From: Bryobacteraceae bacterium
GTDB lineage: Bacteria; Acidobacteriota; Terriglobia; Bryobacterales; Bryobacteraceae
Assembly: GCA_030041495.1 (NCBI GenBank)
Contig: JASHNT010000103.1
Coordinates: 1-64,000 of the forward strand
DNA: 64,000 bases
Direction: 5' to 3'
Both the position numbers and the translations under genes were made by a program. The notes under the pieces were generated by a model. The model was not told the DNA's origin. It worked only from the letters and a program-made list of their open reading frames with translations, and searched no databases. Below, one piece after another: positions 32,906 to 39,710 of this stretch (position 1 is the stretch's first letter; each line of letters begins with the position of its first letter).

Positions 32906-33992
32906 TGCGCAAGGTCGCGGCCAGAGACTGTTGCTCGCAGGCGTCTGGACATTGGGGTGTTGGGTGAATGCGCCTTCCGCTGCTGCGCAGCCCGCTTCAG
33001 CACCAAGACCAAAATTTGAAGTCGCCACCATACGGCCGGCACGGCCAACAGCGCCAACGCCCCCACGCGGCGTTGACCAAAGCAAAGGCGCCGTTGTCCC
33101 AAGCAGAGGCGGCGCTGGTGTGAATGCGCCGGCACCACCGCCATCGCCTCCAGGCTCGAACTGCTTCGGGAGAACGGCCATGGATGCGGGTCGCATCGAT
33201 CGTTACTGCGTGTCCCTGAGAGAGCTGCTGCTGGAAGTGTTTGCGGTTGCTCCTGCCAGACTTGTCGCTCCGGATTGGGCCGAAACTCAGGTGTTCGACA
33301 TCTCAGCGAAACTGCCCGAGGGTGCGACCCAGCAGCAACTTCCTCAGATGTTCCAATCTCTACTGGAGGACCGGTTTGGGCTCGCCTTCCATCGTGAATC
33401 TAAGGAGGGACCAATTAATGCCTTGGTGGTGGCCAAGGGCGGGCTGAAGGTGAAAGCGGCTGCACCAGAGTCGGCACAGCCAGCCTGGGTCGCTGCGGCC
33501 GCAGCCGTGAGCGGGCCCTACGGGAACGGGTTCATCGGCGGCATACGGTTCCGTTCCATTGATGTTCCGAATCCCGATGGCGAGCCGATGTTCATCATGC
33601 AGACTCCCAGCATGGGCTTTGTGCGAAGGTCGGACACCGGCGGGGGGCGCGGGGGTGGGATCATCCATTTCGAAGCCCCAAGTATCACGTTTGAGGGGCT
33701 AGCCGATCTTGCGGTGATTGCCGGAGATGGGTTGGACCCTGCAGTAGTGGATATGACTGGACTGAAGAGCCGATATCAGGTGAACTTGGATATCTCCACG
33801 GCTTCCAGGGCGGACGTTGTCGCGGCGATTCTTGAGGGCGACAGAGACCTCGCGACATTGCAAAAAGCCAAAGCGGACTTGAAGGCCGTGCAAGACGGGC
33901 TCAAGAAGCTTGGTCTTGAGTTGGAACCACGCAAGGGGCCGGTTGGTACAGTCGTCATCGATCATCTGGAGAAGACGCCGACGGCGAACTGA
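32895..33992 (+). CDS. TIGR03435 family protein
   Basis: The 365-residue protein has the family features: signal peptide ending near AAAQPA, FEVATIRPARP, LRELLLEVFAVAPARLV, the LLEDRFGLAFHRESKEGPINALVVAKGG segment, VVDMTGLKSRYQVNLD and the C-terminal GTVVIDHLEKTP. It is longer than the copy at 29.4 kb because of a proline/glycine-rich insert after the N-terminal motif and another near 33600. It is co-transcribed with the PadR and EF-hand genes. Function unknown. Confidence 0.87.
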   Translation: MNNSAQGRGQRLLLAGVWTLGCWVNAPSAAAQPASAPRPKFEVATIRPARPTAPTPPRGVDQSKGAVVPSRGGAGVNAPAPPPSPPGSNCFGRTAMDAGRIDRYCVSLRELLLEVFAVAPARLVAPDWAETQVFDISAKLPEGATQQQLPQMFQSLLEDRFGLAFHRESKEGPINALVVAKGGLKVKAAAPESAQPAWVAAAAAVSGPYGNGFIGGIRFRSIDVPNPDGEPMFIMQTPSMGFVRRSDTGGGRGGGIIHFEAPSITFEGLADLAVIAGDGLDPAVVDMTGLKSRYQVNLDISTASRADVVAAILEGDRDLATLQKAKADLKAVQDGLKKLGLELEPRKGPVGTVVIDHLEKTPTAN

Positions 33993-34054
33993 GCGCTCCA
34001 CAACGAGGATCGGAAGCGAGATTTCTGCGAAAGGCCCGCCCCGGATGGCCGCAC

Positions 34055-34064
34055 ATAAAGGACG
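34055..34064. repeat. ATAAAGGACG motif, copy 1
   Basis: ATAAAGGACG followed by TTA lies directly next to the stop codon of the nuclease-like gene. The same decamer occurs at 34805-34814 and 37416-37425, but in this copy the flanking arms of the other two are not conserved. It may mark an edge of the accessory island. Confidence 0.4.
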
Positions 34065-34724
34065 TTAGGTCGTACTATCCGGGCCGCGGGCTAACCTTTT
34101 CTGGGCCACCTGCGCAAGGAAGTAGATGAACGCCATAATGCCATTCGTGTCGGCCTTGCCATTGTGAAGGATACGCGTGATGGGCGGCGTTCCGGTGTGG
34201 CTCTGTAACCAGTTCGGGGAAGGCCTGCGCTCATCGTTAAACAGTGGCTCCGGGTCGTCATCATTGGCGAGCACGCCCAGCACAAAGTCCATCGCCGACA
34301 TTGTCGGCATCAGGCCGAGACGCTCTTTCAACTGGTCGGCAAGCAGTGCCCTTGCTTTCTTGCAACCAGTTCTCTTCACTTCGATGATCGCTCGAACGGA
34401 ATGAAAGGGTACCAAAGCAAACTCCCCACATTCGAAGATTGCAGGCAATTCGGATGGGTCCCACACGATCACATCGCACTGAGGAATGCTGCGTAATACT
34501 CGGGTCTTGTCCAACGGACGAATAACCGCACCAGTTGATATCCGAAAACGATGTCCGAGGATCTTTTTGATCATCGATCGTGTGTACGCCTCGGCGAAGG
34601 CACCGGTCACGGTCGGGTTGGCAACGAACTCCGAGAGCAAGCCATTGCTCTCAAACGGCTGCACAAAGGCCCGGGCATACAAATCCCAAAAGGCATCGAA
34701 AGTAGCCGCGGTGGCCTCGGTCAT
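34065..34724 (-). CDS. PD-(D/E)XK nuclease-like protein (DUF6602-like)
   Basis: A 219-residue cytoplasmic protein. The core HRFRISTGAVIRP, then PQCDVIVWDPSELPAIFE and VRAIIEVKRT gives the D...ExK pattern of PD-(D/E)XK nucleases, in the order seen in DUF6602 proteins. The aspartate in CDVIVWD and the Glu and Lys in IIEVKR are the candidate catalytic residues. DUF6602 is often near defence genes. ATG 34724 is chosen over TTG 34748. It lies in the accessory island downstream of the HNH-like gene. The family match is by pattern only. Confidence 0.55.
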   Translation of the reverse strand: MTEATAATFDAFWDLYARAFVQPFESNGLLSEFVANPTVTGAFAEAYTRSMIKKILGHRFRISTGAVIRPLDKTRVLRSIPQCDVIVWDPSELPAIFECGEFALVPFHSVRAIIEVKRTGCKKARALLADQLKERLGLMPTMSAMDFVLGVLANDDDPEPLFNDERRPSPNWLQSHTGTPPITRILHNGKADTNGIMAFIYFLAQVAQKRLARGPDSTT

Positions 34725-34753
34725 CCGAAAAGATGATACCGCAGCCAATTTCC

Positions 34754-34824
34754 ATCAACGGAGAGGGACCAAAACAATTCCTCTCATCCCCGTTGATACG
34801 TATGATAAAGGACGTTTTCATACG
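34754..34824 (-). promoter_or_regulatory. hairpin and palindromic motif between the HNH-like and nuclease-like genes
   Basis: ATCAACGG (34754-34761) pairs with CCGTTGAT (34790-34797), and AGAGG with CCTCT inside it, giving an interrupted stem. Directly beside it, arms CGTATGA (34799-34805) and TCATACG (34818-34824) enclose the ATAAAGGACG motif. On the minus strand this is the leader region of the nuclease-like gene, whose ATG is at 34724. There is no T-run, so it does not look like a simple terminator. Confidence 0.5.
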
Positions 34825-34870
34825 GTCGGCCCGAAGGACCCCGCCGCTTCCGTCGGAAACGCCAGGCGGG

Positions 34871-35698
34871 TTACGAGGACGCCCCTCGGATTGAGTTGAC
34901 CAGAGCTCTCTTTAGATCATCGCCACGGGCTTCGAGCGTCTTTTGAGCAGCGATGAATGGTCCAAGAAACCGGGCGCCGTCCAGGCCATCCTCATACGCG
35001 CGCTTATGTTCGCTTGCTATGCGATTCATAGCGGTTCGAGCCCCAATAAGGCTTTCGTAGGCCGCGCGCAAAGAAGAAAAATCTAGATCGATCAAAAGTT
35101 CAATCCGAGAAAAGTCGAAATCTCGCTCTTGCTTCCCATCTTCGATCTCGAGGTCAAGGAATTGGTTATAGGTAAGCTTGCCCTGCATCACAGAATTGAG
35201 ACGAATGCAGTAACCGGCAATAGCGTTGAGCCACCTGTCGAGGTGACGATATAGTTCTTCGCCCCGCTCTCGCAAGGCCTCATGTTTGCGGGGCGGCGCA
35301 TTGTCACCACCGATTACGTCCCCATAGACTTGCACTGTGCCGGCGGTCCCGAAGTTCATCCCCCCACTCTGATTAATCGACGGGGCATTCTTCCCGCTGC
35401 TGGCTAGCCCTTGACCCTGCATCGTTTGAGCGTACAGAGAGTTTCGTGCGGCTACGACCTCGTGCTTGGTGAAGTTTTTGTGCTGGCTGGTTTTTGAATC
35501 GTATTCGGTGTGATGGTCCAAACAAAGGAATACGAGGTTGTCTTCGGAACTGTTGGATGGATCGTGGTCCACATGAGCCAGTTGGCCGTTCTTTATTTCG
35601 AAGTCATGGTGAAGGTGTACACACAAACAACACCGGCGGCGGCTTTTTAAAAGAACTTGCGTTTCCACAGCAGGTTCAATCGGCTTCCGTTTCGACAT
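34871..35698 (-). CDS. HNH-like zinc-site protein with GGD linker
   Basis: A 275-residue protein in three parts. Residues about 20-70 form an HNH-like zinc site (CCLC at 23-26, AHVDHD at 41-46, FLCLDHHTEYD at 57-67). Residues about 105-132 form a glycine-rich linker with INQSGGMNFG and VYGDVIGGDN; that style of linker is common in bacterial conflict and STAND-type NTPase proteins. A charged helical domain (about 140-270) has no recognised family. It may be a nuclease or a DNA-binding effector. It lies between the integrase and the nuclease-like gene on the same strand. Confidence 0.55.
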   Translation of the reverse strand: MSKRKPIEPAVETQVLLKSRRRCCLCVHLHHDFEIKNGQLAHVDHDPSNSSEDNLVFLCLDHHTEYDSKTSQHKNFTKHEVVAARNSLYAQTMQGQGLASSGKNAPSINQSGGMNFGTAGTVQVYGDVIGGDNAPPRKHEALRERGEELYRHLDRWLNAIAGYCIRLNSVMQGKLTYNQFLDLEIEDGKQERDFDFSRIELLIDLDFSSLRAAYESLIGARTAMNRIASEHKRAYEDGLDGARFLGPFIAAQKTLEARGDDLKRALVNSIRGASS

Positions 35699-35759
35699 GT
35701 GTTAAACGAGGTCTTCTGTATCGTAACCTGCCATCCGCTCGTTCGGTCTTCTCTCTCTC

Positions 35760-36689
35760 TCAAATCCCCACGCGCTCGACTTCGTCGAGCGTGATCTCGT
35801 CGCCGCGTCGGTCGTAGAGGCCGGTGGTGCGGCTGCTTTCGTGGTTCGCCATCTGCTGCGCGATTTCCAGGCGGCCGCCGTTCTTTAGATACGCCGTGAT
35901 GCCGGTGGCCCGGAAGCTATGGTTCCCAATTCTCGTCTTCATCCCGGCCTTTGCCGCGCGGCGCTGGATCATGCGATGGGCGTCCTGCTGCCACATCGAA
36001 TTGCCGGTGAGCGCGTTGATTTTTCCGGCCGCCGTTCGGAAGAGCGGCCCTTCGAGATCGCCGGCGATGCCGGCCGCCGCGATGTACTCGTCTAAAAGCT
36101 GCTCCAGATTGTGGTGGCAAGGGACTTCGTGTTCCTTCCCGCCTTTTTCGTGCAACCGGACCCAGCCGCGACGGCCCTGCACGAAATAGTCACGCACCTT
36201 CGTCTGGAGCACGGCATTGATGCGGGCGAATGTGTACACCATCACGCCGATCAACGCGCGATCGCGCAAGCCGATCAGCCGGTCGGTTTCGATGGCATCG
36301 AGCAGCGCGCGCGCTTCCTCGGCGGTGAGCACCGGCGTCTTGCCCTTCCTGACGACGTACTTGGGGCCGCGCACGGCGTGGGCGGGGTTGACATCGAGGA
36401 CATGGCCGACCACCAGCCAATCGAACAGCATGCGCAGCGCGGCCAAGTGCTGTTTCACCGTCGGCGCGGTGAACTCAGTTTGCAGGGAAGGCTGCGACGT
36501 GGATGGCTTGAACGTCCGCGAGCTGGCCGATGCCGTGGCGTTCATGTACGCCTTGCGCGTGTTGTCGTTGTTGATCTGCGCGGTGAAGAATTCCAGCACA
36601 CGCTTGGACGCCTTCGGCGTCGGCGCGAACAGCGCCGGAAGAAGCACGGGCGGGGCGGGGATCAGTTCGGCCGCTACGGTTCTTGCCAT
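35760..36689 (-). CDS. tyrosine recombinase/integrase with disrupted N-terminal domain
   Basis: A 309-residue site-specific recombinase. All catalytic residues are visible: Arg156 in FARINAVLQ, Lys182 in HEKGGKEHEVP, His257 and Arg260 in NHSFRATG, His283 in MANHESS and the nucleophile Tyr292 in TGLYDRRGD. The N-terminal core-binding domain is damaged: residues 51-70 are not family-like, but the +1 frame of the same DNA reads QLADVQAIHVAAF, which is. Two compensating frameshifts, and probably a small deletion, are therefore likely. The end of the next gene upstream (VapC) overlaps its start by 16 bases. Confidence 0.88.
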   Translation of the reverse strand: MARTVAAELIPAPPVLLPALFAPTPKASKRVLEFFTAQINNDNTRKAYMNATASASSRTFKPSTSQPSLQTEFTAPTVKQHLAALRMLFDWLVVGHVLDVNPAHAVRGPKYVVRKGKTPVLTAEEARALLDAIETDRLIGLRDRALIGVMVYTFARINAVLQTKVRDYFVQGRRGWVRLHEKGGKEHEVPCHHNLEQLLDEYIAAAGIAGDLEGPLFRTAAGKINALTGNSMWQQDAHRMIQRRAAKAGMKTRIGNHSFRATGITAYLKNGGRLEIAQQMANHESSRTTGLYDRRGDEITLDEVERVGI

Positions 36690-37105
36690 GGATTGATCAG
36701 ATCAACGCCAAGCGTTGCAAAATCCTTCGTGTTTCGTGTGACCAGCGTCAAACGGTGCGCCAGTGCAGTGGCCATCAGCAACGAGTCGATTGTGGGGAGT
36801 GGCCTCCCCTGTTTCAGAAGGGCCGCTACGAATCGCGCCCACTGCGAAGCCACCGCCTCGTCGAGAGGGAGAATGCGCCCGGAAAACCGTGCCTTCAATT
36901 CGCTCTCAAACCATTGCTGGGGATCCCGGCGCTTCTTTCCCTCGTCGAGAATCAAGATGCCCTTTTCGATTTCCGCGAGGGTAAGTACGCTGATATGGAA
37001 CTGAGCCTCCGAGGTTCTCTCGAACCACTGCACAACTCGTGGGTGGGGCATTTGTGCCCGGTTGAACTCCGAGACCACGTTGGTATCGAGCAAATATCCA
37101 TTCAT
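36674..37105 (-). CDS. vapC: VapC-like PIN-domain toxin
   Basis: The 143-residue PIN ribonuclease shows all expected acidic positions: Asp7 in YLLDTNVVSEF, Glu in LAEIEKGI, Asp in LPTIDSLLMATAL and the NTKDF motif near the C-terminus. This arrangement is of the FitB/VapC type, which cleaves tRNA or rRNA. The ATG overlaps the antitoxin stop by four bases (ATGA), and its end overlaps the integrase start. It probably stabilises the island. Confidence 0.9.
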   Translation of the reverse strand: MNGYLLDTNVVSEFNRAQMPHPRVVQWFERTSEAQFHISVLTLAEIEKGILILDEGKKRRDPQQWFESELKARFSGRILPLDEAVASQWARFVAALLKQGRPLPTIDSLLMATALAHRLTLVTRNTKDFATLGVDLINPWQEP

Positions 37106-37347
37106 CCAAGATCAATCGTGCGCGGGTAATCTTGGACTCGCTCCAGATTGAGATTGGCGCCCCACAGCGGCGAGCGCCGGAAGAAATCAACCAGACTGTC
37201 CTTGGGGCCTGCTGGCGATAGTTCCGCTAAAGGGGGTTCCGCGATACTCCCTACAATCTGTGCCAGGCAGCTTTCGAGCGACAGGTGCCGGGCGTCAGCG
37301 ATAGCGCGGAGGCGGGCTTCGGTTTGAGGGTCGAGGGCGATGTTCAT
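37102..37347 (-). CDS. vapB: VapB-like antitoxin
   Basis: An 81-residue protein upstream of VapC. The N-terminal half (MNIALDPQTEARLRAIADARHLSLESCLAQIV) is a ribbon-helix-helix domain, described here as one strand plus two helices. The C-terminal part (VDFFRRSPLWGANLNLERVQDYPR) is typical of antitoxins that pair with FitB/VapC toxins. The ATG at 37347 has the good ribosome site AAAGGAG eight bases before it; in-frame sequence further upstream is not family-like. The ATAAAGGACG element lies about 70 bases upstream and may be its control site. Confidence 0.82.
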   Translation of the reverse strand: MNIALDPQTEARLRAIADARHLSLESCLAQIVGSIAEPPLAELSPAGPKDSLVDFFRRSPLWGANLNLERVQDYPRTIDLG

Positions 37348-37410
37348 CAAAAGGGCTCCTTTGGGGTTGCTGGATGACTCCAGGGTACGTAGCCGAGCGG
37401 TTGGAATCAA

Positions 37411-37434
37411 GTGTTATAAAGGACGCTATCACAC
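37411..37434 (-). promoter_or_regulatory. ATAAAGGACG palindromic motif upstream of the VapB-like gene
   Basis: Arms GTGT and ACAC enclose ATAAAGGACG and a CTAT; the 24-base element is 19/24 identical with the copy at 34800-34823, which also lies 70-80 bases upstream of a minus-strand start. On the minus strand it reads GTCCTTTATAAC, where TATAAC could be a -10 box. It may be a promoter/operator element or a recombination site. Confidence 0.5.
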
Positions 37435-37726
37435 GCGGCAGGCAGAGGCGGCAGGGCTGTGTTGGGGCGCGCTTCTGGATCGCCTCCGGGTCCTGGCTGG
37501 AGATGCGTATGTTCACGCGGCGGTCCTTGCGGAAAGCCGCCCGCGCGTCCGGCGTACCGGCTACGTCCCCGCTGGCCGGCCGTGGGTCGCCATTCGCCGC
37601 GCGGCGAACGACGAGGATCCGCTGGTTGCCGTATCGCTCCCGGTTCTGGTGATCCAGGATATCCAGCAGGCCGCCTCTCGCAATGTGGAACAGGATGTCC
37701 TCAGGCCCGATGCCCGTGCTCCGCCT
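37430..37726 (-). pseudogene. relic of a toxin-antitoxin pair (BrnT-like toxin plus CopG-like antitoxin fragments)
   Basis: One open minus-strand frame reads ILFHIARGGLLDILDHQN, RYGNQRILVV, then ARAAFRKDRRVNIRISSQD and EAIQKRA. The first part resembles the middle of a BrnT-like toxin, the second the start of a CopG/RHH antitoxin (VNIRIS..D...I..RA). They are joined in frame without a stop between them, there is no start codon, and the RHH domain breaks off before its second helix. This is a fused and truncated remnant. Both partners are named by pattern only. Confidence 0.5.
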
Positions 37727-38012
37727 TTAGCAGGCTGCGGAGTAAGGCTGTTCCGATCCGCTTGCTAACGCGCGCGGTTCTTTAGGTGACGTGCCATCAG
37801 TACCCGTTTCGGAACCACGCCGGCATTGAGCACGGTGCACCGGCCGGCACCGCGGCTACAGTCCGGAGCGGTGGCCTCGACCGGTGGTGTGCGCGGGGCG
37901 CATGTTGCGCACGCCACCATGTGAGGGAATAGCGCGAAAGGCAACAACATAGCGTTTCACGCGGTGGGGGGCGCGCGGAGAGCGCGGGGAGAATGCGGAT
38001 GGGAGAGGGGAG
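37727..38012. other. stretch without a recognisable gene
   Basis: About 290 bases of GC-rich DNA between the relic toxin-antitoxin fragment and the phage-like genes. The ORFs in it overlap one another in several frames and none has protein-like composition. No promoter, terminator or repeat was recognised. Confidence 0.5.
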
Positions 38013-38246
38013 ATGAAGCTCGATCGAAGCAGGATGAAGAGGAGCGAGTTTGCGATTCCGGAGACGCGCAGCTATCCGATCCCGGACCGGCTGCACGCGA
38101 GGCCGGCGCTGGATGACGCGAATCGGGATGCGAATCCGGGGACGAGGGCGCGGGTGCGGAGGGCAGTGAGCCAGAAGTTCCCCGAGCTGGCGATCGACGC
38201 GGCGCACGATCATTTGCGCGAAGTCAGCGACCGGCGCGGGCGGTGA
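38013..38246 (+). CDS. small conserved protein next to terminase genes
   Basis: A 77-residue basic protein with the pattern MKRSEFAIPETRSYPIPD, HARPALDDANRD and RRAVSQKFPEL. A similar short protein (KS.FA.P..R.YPI.D..HARNAL) is found next to phage portal and terminase genes in many genomes, where its role is unknown. The start ATG is preceded by AGAGGGGAG. Its stop overlaps the GTG of the terminase ATPase gene (GTGA). Confidence 0.65.
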   Translation: MKLDRSRMKRSEFAIPETRSYPIPDRLHARPALDDANRDANPGTRARVRRAVSQKFPELAIDAAHDHLREVSDRRGR

Positions 38247-39049
38247 GAGAGTTGGCCGCTGAACGATTGACGTTTGAAGAATGCGAGGGGCCAATCGCGA
38301 GGAGGACGCGGCGGGCGGCGGGGGAGAGGCCGGGGGTGGCGGAGTTCGCGCGGTCGCGGTTGGGGTTCTTTCCGGATGAGAGACAAGAGGAGCTGCTGCG
38401 GGCCCGGGTGAGGAGGGGCATGGTGAATTGCACGCGGCAGTGGGGGAAATCCACGGTGGCGGCGGTGATGGCCGTGCACCGGGCGTATTTTCACCAGAGG
38501 ACCTTAGTCGTGGTGGCGTGTCCGACGGAGAAGCAGAGCGCGGAGCTGGTATGGAAGGCTCGGGACTTCGCGGTGAAGGCGGGGGTGAAGCTGAAGGGCG
38601 ACGGGAGCAACCGGATCAGCCTGCGGTTTCCGAACGGGTCGAGGATCATCGGGATTCCGGGGAAGGAAGCGACGTTGCGGGGATATTCGGCGGTGTCGCT
38701 GCTGATTATCGACGAGGCGGCGCGGGTGGACGATGCCGTGTACAAGGCTCTGCGGCCGATGCTGGCGGTGGGGGATGGGGATTTGTGGCTGCTGAGCACT
38801 CCGTTCGGGAAGCGAGGGTTTTTCTATGAAACTTGGATGGACGGGGACGAGGAGTGGGTGAGAGTGACGGCGCCGGCGACGGAGTGCGCGCGGATTTCGA
38901 GGGAGTTTCTGGAGGAGCAGCGGAGGGCGATGGGGGACGCGTGGTTCCGGCAGGAACACATGTGCGAATTCGTGGACGACGACAGGCAGATGTTCGGGAG
39001 GGATGTGCTGATGGGGGCGTTGGAGGACGGGGAAAAGCTGAGATTTTAG
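38243..39049 (+). CDS. terminase large subunit, ATPase part
   Basis: A 268-residue protein with the ATPase domain of a phage-type large terminase: a Walker A-like CTRQWGKST at 63-71, Walker B LLIIDEAA at 153-160 and the coupling motif LLSTPFGKRG. In phages this powers DNA packaging and is fused to an RNase H-like nuclease. Here the nuclease is a separate ORF 35 bases on. No portal, capsid or tail gene is near. The GTG start at 38243 overlaps the previous gene by four bases. Confidence 0.78.
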   Translation: MRELAAERLTFEECEGPIARRTRRAAGERPGVAEFARSRLGFFPDERQEELLRARVRRGMVNCTRQWGKSTVAAVMAVHRAYFHQRTLVVVACPTEKQSAELVWKARDFAVKAGVKLKGDGSNRISLRFPNGSRIIGIPGKEATLRGYSAVSLLIIDEAARVDDAVYKALRPMLAVGDGDLWLLSTPFGKRGFFYETWMDGDEEWVRVTAPATECARISREFLEEQRRAMGDAWFRQEHMCEFVDDDRQMFGRDVLMGALEDGEKLRF

Positions 39050-39050
39050 C

Positions 39051-39080
39051 CACAGATTAACACAGATGAACACAGATTAA
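39051..39080. repeat. three tandem decamers (CACAGATTAA type)
   Basis: CACAGATTAA, CACAGATGAA and CACAGATTAA follow each other directly after the stop codon of the terminase ATPase gene and just before the ATG of the nuclease gene. They are AT-rich in a GC-rich setting. Similar decamers occur between genes in many bacteria; a related AT-rich element is at 40640-40675. Confidence 0.8.
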
Positions 39081-39083
39081 AGC

Positions 39084-39710
39084 ATGTACTTTATAGGATT
39101 GGACCTCGGACAGAGGCAGGATTACAGCGCGGTGGCGGTGGTGGAGCGCGATGAGAGGGCACGGAGCATGCATGTACGGCATCTGGAGAGGCTCGCGCTG
39201 GGGACGCCGTATACGAAGGTGGTGGAAAGGGTGGGCGAGGTGGCGTGGAATCCTCGATTGGCGCGGGATTGCAGGCTGGTGGTGGATGCGACGGGAGTGG
39301 GGGCTCCAGTGGTGGAGATGTTGAGGTCGGCGAGGCTGCCGTGCAGCCTGACGGCGGTGACGATCACGGGAGGGGAGCATGCGCACGGGCGGGGGGAGGA
39401 TTGGCACGTGCCGAAGAGGGATCTGCTGGCGAGCGTGCAGGTGCTGCTGGAGGATGGGCGATTGAAGATCCAGAAGACGTTGAGCGAAGCGGCGGCGCTG
39501 GTGCGGGAGCTGACGGATATCCGGATACATCAGCGGGTTGGCGGAAGGGTGTCGATGGGGGCGGAGGGGCACGGCGAACATGACGACCTGGCGCTCGCGG
39601 TGGCGCTGGCGTGCTGGAGGGCCCGGCGGCCGGAGGTTCTTGGGGCACACAGAGGCTGCCGGGGATCTGATGATCTTACTTCGTCTTACTTGCCGCGCAG
39701 CGTCGCGTAG
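39084..39710 (+). CDS. terminase large subunit, RNase H-like nuclease part
   Basis: A 208-residue protein with the RNase H-fold layout of terminase nucleases: FIGLDLGQRQDYSAV at the start with catalytic Asp7, LVVDATGVGAPVVEML in the middle, and EHDDLALAVALACW near the end, with acids at the expected places. It begins directly after the decamer repeats. Together with the ATPase ORF it would make one full terminase, split by the repeat. The last 20 residues overlap the next gene on the other strand and may not be original. Confidence 0.72.
   Translation: MYFIGLDLGQRQDYSAVAVVERDERARSMHVRHLERLALGTPYTKVVERVGEVAWNPRLARDCRLVVDATGVGAPVVEMLRSARLPCSLTAVTITGGEHAHGRGEDWHVPKRDLLASVQVLLEDGRLKIQKTLSEAAALVRELTDIRIHQRVGGRVSMGAEGHGEHDDLALAVALACWRARRPEVLGAHRGCRGSDDLTSSYLPRSVA

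Noticed and set aside
39051-39080. CRISPR array
   Set aside because: Only three 10-base units with no spacers; this is a short tandem repeat.
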